A DNA stretch of 64,000 nucleotides from NCBI RefSeq assembly GCF_014650915.1, contig NZ_BMVW01000002.1:695960-759959 (forward strand). The letters run 5' to 3'. The notes under the pieces were generated by a model. The model was not told the DNA's origin. It searched no databases and worked only from the letters and a program-made list of their open reading frames with translations. The position numbers were made by a program, and so were the translations under genes. This document shows positions 38,056 to 47,700 of this stretch, piece after piece (position 1 is the stretch's first letter; every line of letters begins with the position of its first letter). Source of the stretch: Streptomyces poonensis. GTDB taxonomy: Bacteria > Actinomycetota > Actinomycetes > Streptomycetales > Streptomycetaceae.

Positions 38056-38842
38056 GAGGAACGTCCTTTCGGATGACGGCGAAAAAGGTCTGTCGGGCCC
38101 TGACGGACGCCATCCTTATGACGTGTGCACGTCTTGCGCAAAGATCTGAAAGACTTTTCAGACATAGTGGAACGCTCAAGCAACTGACCTGTTCACGTAC
38201 CTGTAGCCGAAATGAAAGGCTTGCAGAGTGCTCTCTGAAGCTGTCGGCCCCGGAGATGCCGTCGCCGGGGCGCACCGGGGAGTCGCTGCCGCGTCTCACG
38301 TGCCGTTCGTCCCGGAGCACCCCGAGTCGGCCGGAATGGCCGCCCGTGAAAACTCCGGCCGTCAGCCGGGCCGGTCAATGTCTCGATCTGCACGCGACAG
38401 GCCCTGATGCCCGGACAGCCGGCTCATGCCGGACGGCAGCCCGGACCGGGCTGGAAGGAGAACAAACCGTGCAGTGCGCCGCACAACTCAGGCCCGGCCG
38501 CGCAGGCCCGGCCGCGCAGGCCCGGCCGCGCAGGCCCGGCTGACACCGGACCCGCTGTCGGCCGGAACGCCGGAGCCACACAGACCCTGCACATCCTCGG
38601 CGTGGGTCCAGCCGCCCGCGCTGCCGCCCGCCCGCCTCCGGCAAGGCCCAGTGACACCGAAGCGCTGCCGAGCGATACGCCAGCAAGAGGAAGCAGGAAG
38701 CAGTTCCGCGCGGTGGCCACCCGCTGAAGGCTCCGCTCGGCCCCCACCGGCCTGAGGAGGCGTGGAGGCCGGCGGTCAGACCGTGACGCGGAGCTTCGCG
38801 GGTTCAGGCTCTGGGCCCGCGTTCGCGTTCCTCGGAGGACGG
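38056..38842. other. Non-coding region with tandem repeats
   Basis: About 790 bp without a supported gene. It holds the promoter of the CBM20 gene (about 38080-38230) and the 14-bp tandem repeat at 38489-38544. Open frames here are GC-driven and have no homology that I recognise. Confidence 0.5.
38489..38544. repeat. 14-bp tandem repeat, four copies
   Basis: The unit CAGGCCCGGCCGCG occurs at 38489-38502, 38503-38516 and 38517-38530; the fourth copy (38531-38544) diverges at its last four bases. Each unit contains the palindrome GGCCCGGCC-like core. It lies in a non-coding region. Confidence 0.85.
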
Positions 38843-39814
38843 TCAGTTCCCGGCGTCCCCCATGTCGATCACGATCTTGCCCACCGCCGTGCCCGCGCGC
38901 AGCCGCTCCACCGCTTCGCCGAGCGCGTCCATCCCGTACCGCTCGTACGGCAGCGACAGCGCGCCCGAGGACAGGTCCGGCAGCAGGCGCAGCACCTCGG
39001 GGGCGACCTCCTCGCTGCGGGAGATCATGTTCACGGGCAGGAGGGAGACGTCGGCGAGGAAGAAGTCCGCGAGGTCGAGCGTGAGTTCGCGGCCGGCCGT
39101 GTAGCCGAGGAGCGCGGCTCGGCCGCGCGGGCGGACCAGGGTGAGGGCGTTGCGCAGGATCGTGCCGCCGACCGTGTCGATCAGTACGTCGACCTTGCCG
39201 CCGATCGCCTCCTCGGACAGGTCCGAGGCGAGCAGTGCCTTGGCGACGCCGGGCACGTGCGGCAGTTTCGCGGGGTGGCCGACCGCGCCGACCACCTCCG
39301 CGCCGGCGCGCGCCGCGAGCTGCACGGCCACGGCGCCGACCGCGCCGGACGCGCCGGTGACCAGTACCCGCTCGCCCGGCTGCACCTGGGCGATCGCGTG
39401 CACGGTCGCCCACGCGGTGCCGACCGGCGAGAAGTAGATGCAGGCGAGAGCGGAGTCGGTGCCCTCGGGCATGGCCTCCGCGGCCGCGTCCGGCACGAGC
39501 ACGTGCTCGGCCCAGGCGCCGTCCCGGCTGAGGCCGAGTCCCTCGCCGCGCAGTCGGACCAGAGCGCCCTCGGGGTGCGTGTCCGAGGCGACGACGTAGC
39601 CGCTGCCCTGGGTGCCGGGGACGAACGGCAGCTCGGGCAGGATGCCGAACTGTCCGTCGAGGATGTTCAGGTCCAGGTGGGCGACGGTGGCCGCCGCCAC
39701 CCGTACGAGGGTGTGTCCGGGGCGCGGCGCGGGGACGGCCCGCTCCCCGAGCCGCGGCAGAGTGCCGAACTCCTCAAGGACCAGGGTGCGGGACGTGGAC
39801 GAGGAAGTGCTCAC
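38843..39814 (-). CDS. Quinone oxidoreductase / zinc-independent dehydrogenase family protein
   Basis: A 323-residue medium-chain reductase: LDLNILDGQFGILPELPFVP in the GroES-like half and VLVTGASGAVGAVAVQLAAR as nucleotide-binding turn (~res 155). No zinc cysteines are seen. It is a stand-alone gene, preceded by an AT-richer stretch with repeated CCCCCGTTG sequence around 39836-39871 that may include its promoter. The function is a generic NADPH-dependent carbonyl or quinone reduction. Confidence 0.9.
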   Translation of the reverse strand: MSTSSSTSRTLVLEEFGTLPRLGERAVPAPRPGHTLVRVAAATVAHLDLNILDGQFGILPELPFVPGTQGSGYVVASDTHPEGALVRLRGEGLGLSRDGAWAEHVLVPDAAAEAMPEGTDSALACIYFSPVGTAWATVHAIAQVQPGERVLVTGASGAVGAVAVQLAARAGAEVVGAVGHPAKLPHVPGVAKALLASDLSEEAIGGKVDVLIDTVGGTILRNALTLVRPRGRAALLGYTAGRELTLDLADFFLADVSLLPVNMISRSEEVAPEVLRLLPDLSSGALSLPYERYGMDALGEAVERLRAGTAVGKIVIDMGDAGN

Positions 39815-39949
39815 GTGCTGTGCTCTCCGTTCTTCCCCCGTTGGTCGCTGTGCTTCCCCCGTTGCCCCCGTTGATCACTGCAGCCTCCGTTTACACCTTA
39901 GCTCCGTACTTGTGCAGTACACGCAACGCGATCAGGCGCAGCACACGGG

Positions 39950-40383
39950 AAGCTGTTGCCCATGGCCGGACGGGCGTCCGTGGGGATGTACGGGACGGTC
40001 GACGGCAGCACGACGCGGCGCAGGATCTGGCCGCGGCCGGCTCCGAGGCCGGCCGCTGCCCGCAGCTTGGACTCGTCGACGGCCATCACGCCCGCACTGG
40101 TGTTGAGCGTGACGATGAAGACGGCCATGTAGAAGATCAGGACCACCTTCGACGTCTCGCCGATGCCCAGCCACACCACGGCCAGGGTCACGAAGGCGAC
40201 CGGCGGGATGAAGCGGAAGAACTCGGTGTACGGCTCCAGGAGCTGGCGGACGATCCTGATCTGCCGGATGAGCAGGCCGACCGGGGCGCCCACCACGACG
40301 CCGAGGCCCCAGCCGATCAGGATGCGGCGGCTGGAGGCGATGACCGAATCGCCCAGGGTGCCATCGGCCACCAGCTCACGGGC
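39950..40383 (-). pseudogene. SsuC/TauC-type ABC permease, internal fragment
   Basis: The minus strand reads [36 protein letters not shown] and the permease EAA-like loop DESKLRAAAGLGAGRGQILR with VVLPSTVPYIPT. This is the middle of an aliphatic sulfonate/nitrate/taurine importer permease. The N-terminal helix and everything after GNSF are missing. No binding protein or ATPase gene is adjacent. Confidence 0.75.
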
Positions 40384-40394
40384 GGCCGACGGAG

Positions 40395-40590
40395 TTGGCC
40401 GAGCAGATCCTCGCTGAACCGGGCTGGTACGCGCTCGCTGCCACTCTCGCCGACGCGGAGGCCGCCGGTCACGACCGAGCTGCACTGCTCACCGAAGCTG
40501 TGGGGCAACGCGAACTCAACACGGCCGCGTCGATCAGCGATGTCCTCGTATGGCGCCTGCGCCGGGCCGCGGACCTGCCCGCTGACTCGA
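40395..40590 (+). pseudogene. Mobilisation relaxase, C-terminal fragment
   Basis: The frame reads AEQILAEPGWYALAATLADA, EAAGHDRAALLTEAVGQREL and SISDVLVWRLRRAADLPADS. This helical end is typical of actinobacterial mobilisation/relaxase proteins. The relaxase domain is missing and the fragment abuts the permease fragment at about 40390. It indicates past plasmid or conjugative-element DNA. Confidence 0.5.
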
Positions 40591-40853
40591 CCAGCATGCC
40601 TCACGACGGAGACCCGACAGAGCACTTCATGCGCCGGCCGAGGCAGCGTGGCTCACATCCAGCAGCATGGTCCCACTCGGTTATTTCACCAGCCAGGGAT
40701 CGGCGATAGGCCCCGGCACGGCCTCGCGACGGCGAGGCGTTACCAAGGCGACGGCCCCGCCGATCACGGCTGTTGAGCCGGTGAATTGAAACAGGTCGGG
40801 GCGTCAGGTCACGATCACCAGGCGTACAGGATGGGACGAGGGAGAACGCCAGC

Positions 40854-41297
40854 ATGTTCCACCGCATACGCCGCCGAGCGGCGGAGCCCAGCGAGCTGCA
40901 GCGGCGCAGCTACGAGACTTACAGGCGGATGGCCGGCCAGGTGCCGCCGGAGGTCGAACGGACGCGGGCCACGCAGCAGCCCGCTGAGCCGATATCGACA
41001 GCGGACGACTTCCTTCCGCCGGATCTGCGCGTGCCGAGCCACGACCAGCTCGACGGCCGGATGATGCCCTGGACGCAGCCGATCGTCCTCGACGGCGCGG
41101 TCGTTGCCTGCGCCGGGTGCGGCGCGTACCGGGACTGGCTCATCCTGTCCACTCGGGACCAGATCTGGCTGCGATGCCGCCAGGGACATCAACAGCAGGA
41201 GATGCGGCTCGACACCGCTTGGTACAACCGGCACGCCGGCCCTGCGGACGCGCACCACGAGACGTTCGAGGACTGCCTGCGGCACCTCGGCCACTGA
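40854..41297 (+). CDS. Hypothetical protein with zinc-ribbon-like cysteines
   Basis: A 147-residue protein of unknown function. The C-terminal half has CAGCGAYRDWLIL and LRCRQGHQQQEMRL, giving a CxxC...CxxGH arrangement suited to binding one zinc. The N-terminal half is Arg/Gln-rich (SELQRRSYETYRRMAGQV). The codon pattern is good for this DNA and an ATG follows GGGAGAACGCC. Such proteins occur on accessory DNA in Streptomyces. Role unknown. Confidence 0.7.
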   Translation: MFHRIRRRAAEPSELQRRSYETYRRMAGQVPPEVERTRATQQPAEPISTADDFLPPDLRVPSHDQLDGRMMPWTQPIVLDGAVVACAGCGAYRDWLILSTRDQIWLRCRQGHQQQEMRLDTAWYNRHAGPADAHHETFEDCLRHLGH

Positions 41298-41605
41298 CTG
41301 CCGTCCCTACGACCCCATCGGGCCGCCGGGCCCGCGCTGCCCGAACGTCGCGATGTGCCGGAGGGATCAGCTCCGCCATGCGTATCCGCGGCGCCATTAC
41401 CGTCCTCGGCCTGACCGTCGTCGCCGTCTCGCGCTGCCGCTGTTCGCGTCCGCGCGTGTCGCGGCGTTCGGCGTTCACCGGGCTTCAGATGCCCGACTGC
41501 CGGCGTTAGCCTGGTCTCAGGTCAGCGCTGACGGGGTGGTTATCCACCCAGACCCGTGCATGATCCTCCGATCCCGGTCGCTGACACCGCCGATCGGAGT
41601 CGATC
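41298..41605. other. Intergenic region with a possible frameshifted secreted peptide
   Basis: An ATG at 41378 begins MRIRGAITVLGLTVVAVS, which looks like the start of a signal peptide. The natural continuation LALPLFASARVAAFGVHRA lies in another frame, so a small secreted protein may have been broken by one indel near 41430. No ribosome site or homology confirms it. Confidence 0.3.
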
Positions 41606-42457
41606 ATGCCCCTCCCACCCGTTCCCGCGCCGGACCCGCTTCCCCCGGACAGCGAGCCGGTGCGCCTGCCGCGGGAGATGCGGGTGACCGCCGCCCTGAT
41701 CGACCTGGCCGACATCCTGGTCGCCGACTTCGACCCCGCCGACTTCCTGTACCGCGTCGCCGAGCACTGCATGGACCTCCTCGACATCGGCGACGCCGGC
41801 GTCATGCTGGCCACCCCCGGCGCCGGGCCCCTGCGCCTGGTCGCCACCACCTCCGAACGCGTACGCCTCATTGAGCTGTTTGAACTTGACGCCCGCGAGG
41901 GCCCCTGCTTCACCGCCTACCACGAGGCCCATCCCGTCGACCACCAGAACCTGGCCGTCCCCTCCCGCTGGCGTGCCTTCAGCGCCCGCGCGCACCGCGC
42001 CGGTTACCACTCGGTGCACGCCACCCCCATTCAGCTGCGGGCACAGACCATCGGTGTGCTCAACCTCTTCCGCCGCACTCCCGGTCCCCTGCCCGACGCC
42101 GACCGGCACCTGGCCCGGGCCCTGGCCGACATCACCGCCATCTCCCTGTTCCAGCAGACGTGCCTGGACCACCACCGCACGCTGAGCATGCAGCTGCAGC
42201 AGGCCCTCACCACCCGCAGCATCATCGATCAGGCCAAGGGCTACCTCACCTCCCACCACGGCGTCGATCCCGAGACCGCGTTCCAACGCCTGCGCTCCTA
42301 CGCCCGCCACCACCAGGTCCGCATCGCCGACCTCGCTCGCGACGTGATCGACGGCACTGTCAAGCTCCCCCTCCCGACCGACAGCACGGCGCAGAGCACC
42401 CTCTCCAGGCGGAAAACCGCCCGCCCAGAGCAGGGAATCACCGACCCCGGCGATTGA
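41606..42457 (+). CDS. GAF-ANTAR regulator (RNA-binding antiterminator)
   Basis: A 283-residue protein with a GAF domain (res ~40-180, EGPCFTAYHEAHPVDHQNLA) and a C-terminal ANTAR domain (~195-255: LQQALTTRSIIDQAKGYLTS, then AFQRLRSYARHHQVRIADLA). ANTAR dimers bind paired hairpins in leader RNA and prevent termination; the GAF part would sense a small ligand. The start ATG is preceded by GGAG. A strong hairpin lies 103 bp after the stop. Its RNA target cannot be placed from sequence. Confidence 0.9.
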   Translation: MPLPPVPAPDPLPPDSEPVRLPREMRVTAALIDLADILVADFDPADFLYRVAEHCMDLLDIGDAGVMLATPGAGPLRLVATTSERVRLIELFELDAREGPCFTAYHEAHPVDHQNLAVPSRWRAFSARAHRAGYHSVHATPIQLRAQTIGVLNLFRRTPGPLPDADRHLARALADITAISLFQQTCLDHHRTLSMQLQQALTTRSIIDQAKGYLTSHHGVDPETAFQRLRSYARHHQVRIADLARDVIDGTVKLPLPTDSTAQSTLSRRKTARPEQGITDPGD

Positions 42458-42560
42458 GGCGAGGACGCTCAACTCGTGTCCGGACATGACATCCGTGGAA
42501 GGTGACGCAGCGACCAGCCGGCGCGGGGCACCGCCGAAGACCTTGGGGGCTTCAATGTGC

Positions 42561-42616
42561 CGACACATGCGAAGCCCGGCTGCCCCTGTCAGGGTGGCCG
42601 GGCTTCGCGTGTGTCG
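42561..42616. terminator. Large perfect inverted repeat, terminator
   Basis: The arms CGACACATGCGAAGCCCGG (42561-42579) and its near-perfect complement at 42598-42616 form a 19-bp stem, with an 18-base centre that can itself pair (GCCCCTGTCAGGG). It lies between the convergent ANTAR and DUF317 genes, so it probably terminates both. Confidence 0.8.
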
Positions 42617-42799
42617 GATGGGCGCAGTGCAGCCGGGCCCCGGTGCCGAATCCGGGCGCTTCACACCCCATGACGGTCGAGGGCGCTCAGGTACGTGTAA
42701 CTCGCCTTCGTTGGCGGGCGCCTTCGCGAGCTATGTGTCGGGCGAGGGCAGGGCGGTACCCCCTCTCTCCGTGCTGGGCCGAAGGCAAAACTCCGGTCA

Positions 42800-43621
42800 T
42801 CATCCAGCTGGGACGCGCAGGATCCGATCCCTGGTGCTCTCGGGCAGCACCTGGCACAGAACCGGAGCCGTGGAGCTGAGGGAAGCAGCGAACGCGGCGA
42901 CGAGGTCGTGCGGCACGCCGGCGGCGAATGACGCGGCCCACAAGCAGGGGGCACCCATCAGCGGCGCGGCCCATGCCTGCCACCCGGCCGGGCCTTCCTC
43001 ACCGCACTCGGTCATGAAGATCCCCAGATCGCCGTCCTGGATCAGGGGTGGCACCTCACCGAGGCTGATGTGAGAGGTGAAAGTCGGGTCCGTCGCTTGC
43101 GCGTGGGGCTGGTCGAAGTCGCGGAGCCAGCCGTGTGCGGTGACGGCGTCGAGAACCTGCTCGGGGCCCGCGCGCGGCGCAATAGGCTGATCGCGGGCGT
43201 CGAGCGCGACGAGAAAGTCGGCAAGTGCCTCTCCGGGAACGTCGGGGGTGAAGTAGGCGGACCATCGCGCGAAGGGCGTGGTCACGTCCTCGCAAGCGGA
43301 AACCTGCCACGCAATGGGCCGCTCACCCAGGTGGAACGGCTCGTCCGGCAGCATCCACTGCGCCCAACGGAGATTGTCGGGACTGATGTGCAGGACAGTA
43401 CTGCGCAGGACCTGCCGGTCCTCCGGCACCTCGTCCGGCTCCTGACGTCCTCGGACGATCGTCAGGCTCGTCCAGCCGAGCTCGGCGAGCATGTCGGCGA
43501 CAGCGTCGTAGAGCCGTCCGTCGTCACCGGCCAAGTGCCGTGGACCGACCCAGTAGGCGGTCTGGGCACCGGAGGGGGTGGACGGGCCGAGCGGAAGGTC
43601 GGAGTTCAGGAGCGCCTCCAA
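42800..43621 (-). CDS. DUF317-domain protein
   Basis: A 273-residue actinobacterial protein with two DUF317-like repeats: YWVGPRHLAGDDG then TPFARWSAYFTPDVPGEALA, and TSHISLGEVPPLIQDGDLGI then WQAWAAPLMGAPCLWAASFA. DUF317 proteins occur mainly on Streptomyces accessory DNA; their role is not established. The start is TTG and no strong ribosome site is seen. It begins 13 bp after the stop of the next upstream gene, so the two form an operon. Confidence 0.82.
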   Translation of the reverse strand: MEALLNSDLPLGPSTPSGAQTAYWVGPRHLAGDDGRLYDAVADMLAELGWTSLTIVRGRQEPDEVPEDRQVLRSTVLHISPDNLRWAQWMLPDEPFHLGERPIAWQVSACEDVTTPFARWSAYFTPDVPGEALADFLVALDARDQPIAPRAGPEQVLDAVTAHGWLRDFDQPHAQATDPTFTSHISLGEVPPLIQDGDLGIFMTECGEEGPAGWQAWAAPLMGAPCLWAASFAAGVPHDLVAAFAASLSSTAPVLCQVLPESTRDRILRVPAG

Positions 43622-43633
43622 GAAGCTGATGGT

Positions 43634-43930
43634 CTACTTGCCGCCGCCGGCGCGGCGGCGGGGACGCCGCGGGGGCGCCTGGACTGGTTCCTGCCAGGCC
43701 AGGGCGACGGCAGCCTCCGGCGGCAGATGACCGAGCTGGGTATCCGCATCCCGCCCTTCGGCGAGGTAGACGACGGGCTGCCCGGTCTCGTCCGCGGCCT
43801 GGACGACCTGTTCGAGGCGGTGCGCCATCGGAAAGAACGGATTGATCGCCTGCCGCACCGGGGTACTGCGATCGACGGCGGACAAGAGGTCGATGAGATC
43901 GCCGACGGTCATTTCTTCTGGATGTGCCAT
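43634..43930 (-). CDS. Small hypothetical protein upstream of the DUF317 gene
   Basis: A 98-residue protein starting ATG: HPEEMTVGDLIDLLSAVDRS, a predicted alpha/beta core (PVVYLAEGRDADTQLG) and a basic tail APPRRPRRRAGGGK that could bind nucleic acid. I do not recognise the family. It lies directly ahead of the DUF317 gene, suggesting joint function. Confidence 0.65.
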   Translation of the reverse strand: MAHPEEMTVGDLIDLLSAVDRSTPVRQAINPFFPMAHRLEQVVQAADETGQPVVYLAEGRDADTQLGHLPPEAAVALAWQEPVQAPPRRPRRRAGGGK

Positions 43931-44038
43931 GGACAGCCTCCTTCAAGCGGGGGGCAGCAGATGGGGTGGCGGCCTGCGGACCGCCGGTGACGGGAGCGAC
44001 CCTCCAGTGTGGAGGGCGTCCGGCCTGAGCTGCTGGCG

Positions 44039-44302
44039 CTATACGCGCTGGGAGGTCGCCAGCACGCGAGCGACGGCGGCGGCGGCGGCTACGATCTCGG
44101 CCGGTGTCTCCGTGTGGAAAGACACCTGGTAGCCACGCACCTTGGCCGTACCGGTGACGGCGATCTTCCAGCCTTCGCCGTCGGTGCCTGGACGGCCGAG
44201 CGGGAACCAGCCGAGATAGAAGCGTCCGTCCTTGCTGTTGACGTGTACGTCCGCCCGATCGTCCACGACGACGTTGAAGTCGTCCGCGGAGAACTGGTCC
44301 AT
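44039..44302 (-). CDS. Small DUF317-like protein
   Basis: An 87-residue protein: VVDDRADVHVNSKDGRFYLG, WFPLGRPGTDGEGWKIAV and FHTETPAEIVAAAAAVARVL. It resembles one DUF317 unit and may be a separate short member or the end of a longer one. It shares strand and neighbourhood with the two genes downstream, with a 108-bp gap before the 43634 gene. Confidence 0.6.
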   Translation of the reverse strand: MDQFSADDFNVVVDDRADVHVNSKDGRFYLGWFPLGRPGTDGEGWKIAVTGTAKVRGYQVSFHTETPAEIVAAAAAVARVLATSQRV

Positions 44303-44413
44303 GACGAGCGTGGGCTGGCCGGGGCCGAGCTGGTCACCCTCCGCGCGGTGCCACCGGCCGAGGTCGGCACGGCGGTCTGAGCCACGGAATCATCGCATCG
44401 GGAGTGACAGCCC

Positions 44414-44647
44414 ATGAATCCTGACTGGACGGCACTCGGCCAGGTCGCCGCGGTGAGCGCCGGCGTCACCGTCGCCGTGGTCGTCGTATTCGCCCTGGGC
44501 GTCCGGGGCATGGCCGACAACGAGGAGACGCGCGAGCAGCGTGGCACCGCCTCGGCTCTCGGCCTCGCCCAGGCCGCTCTGTGCTTCCTCACGTGCGCGG
44601 CGGTGGTGGTGTACGGGATCTGTCTGATCGTGCCGCAGTTCCACTGA
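44414..44647 (+). CDS. Small membrane protein, two predicted helices
   Basis: A 77-residue protein with two hydrophobic segments, AVSAGVTVAVVVVFALGV (res ~14-31) and AALCFLTCAAVVVYGICLIV (~54-73), joined by a charged loop DNEETREQRG. ATG follows GGGAGTGACAGCC. Function unknown; common type of actinobacterial membrane peptide. Confidence 0.7.
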   Translation: MNPDWTALGQVAAVSAGVTVAVVVVFALGVRGMADNEETREQRGTASALGLAQAALCFLTCAAVVVYGICLIVPQFH

Positions 44648-44655
44648 CGCCGTAC

Positions 44656-44687
44656 GGAGGCCCGGCCGACACGGCGGTCGGACCTCC
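44656..44687. terminator. Terminator hairpin between convergent genes
   Basis: GGAGGCCCGGCCG pairs with CGGTCGGACCTCC across a short loop, with one mismatch and one G-U pair. It starts nine bases past the small membrane protein gene and 80 bp before the end of the convergent P-type ATPase gene. Confidence 0.65.
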
Positions 44688-44766
44688 TCGGTTCACGGCG
44701 CGGAGGCCATCGCGATGTCACATGGCGAAGGCGTCCGGCCAGCTGGAGCGAGGAAGTTCTTGCCAC

Positions 44767-47700
44767 TTACCCCGTGAGGGGACCGGCTGCGGAAGCGAGG
44801 CGGGGCGTGTCCGTTGGGGTCGGGACGGCGGAGCCGGGAGTCCGGTCCTCCCCGCCATCCTGCCGGTCCTCTCCCTCCCCCTGCCGGTCGTCTGCGTTCG
44901 GCTCGCTTCCCGCGTTGGCGCCGTGCGTGCCGTCGTCCTTCGGTGCGAGGTGTCCGCGGATGCGTGAGGCCAGGGGTGGGAGCAGGAGGGAGCCCGCGGT
45001 GGCCGCTGCGGCGGCGCCCAGGGCCGTGGCCCAGCCGACGGGTCCGAGGGGGGTGCAGCCGAAGAACTGGCTGATGCCGGGCGTCTGGACGATCGCCGCC
45101 AGGGCGGCCAGGGAGCCTGCCGCGGATGCGGCCACGGCCGGGGACCTGCCGCCGACCAGCAGCGTCTGACCCAGTTGGGCGCCCACCAGTGCGACGAGGG
45201 CGACGGTGCGGGCGCGGGCCTCGCGGCCGGTGACGCGGGCCGCCCACCAGGCCGCCGCGGCGCCCAGGGCGGTCGCGGCGGCGCGGACGGTGGTCTCGTC
45301 GGTGAGTGCGGTGCCGAGGGATGCTTCGGGGCCTTCCCGCAGCAGCCGTCCGGCGGCTTCCGGGCCGCCGGGCGGCCGCAGCGCCACGGCGATCGCCGGG
45401 GCCAGATCGGTGAACAGGTTGACCAGCAGGAGCTGGCGGGCCGTCAGGGGTGAGGTGCCGGTGACGGCGGCGGCGAGGAGGGTGAAGGCGATCTCGCCGA
45501 GGTTGCCGCCCACCAGGATGGCCAGGGCCTGCCGCACCGAGGCCCACATGGCGCGGCCCTCGACGAGCACGGCGAGGATCGTCTCCAGCCGGTCGTCGGC
45601 CACCACGACGTCGGCCGCGGCGCGGGCGGAGGGGGTGCCGCGCCGGCCCAGGACGATGCCGATGTCGGCGAGCCGGATGGCGGGGGCGTCGTTGGCGCCG
45701 TCGCCCGTCATGGCGACCGTCCGGCCGAGCGACTGGAAGGCCTGCACGACCCGCACCTTGTGGAGCGGGGTGCCGCGCGCGACGACACCGATGGCGGGCA
45801 GCCGGGCGGCCAGTTCCCGGTCGTCCATGGCGTCGAGTGCGGCGCCCGTCACCACCTGGTGCCCGTTGACGATGCCGAGCTCGCGGGCCACCGTCTCGGC
45901 GGTCTGCGGGTGGTCGCCGGTGATCATCACGATCTGCACTCCGGCGTCGGTGAGCCGCCGTACCGACTCGGCGGCCGTGGAGCGCACCTCGTCGGCGAGG
46001 GAGAGGAAGCCGAGGAAGTCCAGTCCGGTGACGGAGGCGTCGGTCAGCCGGCCGCCGGGGGCGTCGCGCAGCTCGGCGACGGCCAGTATCCGGTGGCCTT
46101 CGGCGGCCAGCTTCTCGCCGCCTGTCAGGATCTCCTCGCGGGTGATGGCGTCCAGTGGGCGGCCGTGGTAAGTGGCGCACCGTCCGGCGATCTCCTCCGG
46201 GGCCCCTTTGACGGACAGCAGTCGCTGTTTACCGCAGCGGCCCCGGGTGGCGTGGAAGCCTCGGCTGGGCTCGAACGGCAGGCTGGTGGAGCGCCGCCAG
46301 CCCGGCGCCGCGTGGGTGCGGCTCACCCCTGCCGCGCGGGCGCCTTCGACGACGGCGCGGTCGGTGACGTGTTCGAAGGCGTCGTCGTGGCGGCGCGGTG
46401 TGGCCCGCAGGGCGGCTGCGAGGACGGCCCGTTGGTGCTGCTCCAGTCGGTCCAGGGGCAGGGTGTGGCCCTCGGCCGACACGGCGGTCAGGGTGATCCG
46501 GCCGTGGGTGAGCGTGCCGGTCTTGTCGAAGCACAGCACGTCGGCGCGGCCGGCGGCCTCGATGGTCCGGGGGTTGCGGACGAGCGCTCCTTGCCGGGAC
46601 AGCCGGCGCGCGGCCGCGAGCTGGGCCGCCGTGACAAGGAACGGCAGTCCCTCCGGCACGCTCGCCACCGCCAGGCCGACCCCGTCGCCGATGGTGCGGC
46701 GAATGGGGCGGCCCCGCAGCAGGCCCGCGGCCATCAGCGCGCCGGCCGAGCCGAGGGCGACGGGCAGGGTGATCCGGGTGATCCGGGCCAGCCGGTGCTC
46801 CACGCCGGCCGCGGGTGCGGCGCCCCGGCCCGCCCGTGCGCTGCGCCCGGCCTCGGTGGCCTCGCCGACCGCGACCACGACGGCCCGGGCCCGGCCCGCG
46901 GCCACGGTGGTGCCTTCATAGACCATGGACATGCGGTCGGCCAGGTCGGACGCCAGGACGGGGGCGACGTCCTTGGCGATGGGCAGCGACTCGCCGGTCA
47001 GGGCCGACTCGTCGGTCTCCAGCCCGTACGCCTCGAGCAGCCGGCCGTCGGCGGGCACGACGTCGCCGGCCTTGAGGGTCACCACGTCGCCGACGACCAG
47101 TTCCTCGGCAGGCAGCGTGGTCTCCTCGCCGTCCCGGACGACGGTGGCGGTGACCGCGGCCCGCCGGTGCAGCTGGTCCACCAGCCGGTCGGTGAGATGG
47201 CGCTGGGTTCCCCCGATGAGTCCCGACAGGGCGGTCACGGCCACGATGATCCAGGCGTCCAGCACCGCGCCCACCACCGCGGACAGGGCGGCGCCGCCGC
47301 CGAGGACCGGGGTGAGCGGGTTGGCCAGTTCGGAGAGGTAGGCCCGCGCGAGCGAGGGCCGCCGGACCTCCTCACCAGAAGTTGTGCTGCGGGCCTGTGC
47401 CTCTTTGGCGGTCAGCCCGTCTTGCATGCTGCCCGTCCGGCCGAGCACCGTCTCCGGGGTCAGCGCGTGCCAGGGATGCCGCGCGGCGGCCGGCGGCAGC
47501 GGACGCCGCAGCAGCTCGGCCGCCGACCACACGCCCAGTGCCATTCCCAGGCCGGCCGCCTGTTGCACGGTCATCAGACCGCGTGCGTCGGCGCGCCGGC
47601 CGCGACGGCCGGCCAGGGTCATCGCGCCGCCCAGCACCGCCGAAGCCTCCGCGAGCCGGACGCCGCGCCGGGTGACGGTCCGCGCCGCCCGGCAGGCCTC

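Noticed and set aside
38489..38544. Possible iteron array of a plasmid origin
   Set aside because: Only four GC-rich copies, no AT-rich region and no rep gene nearby.
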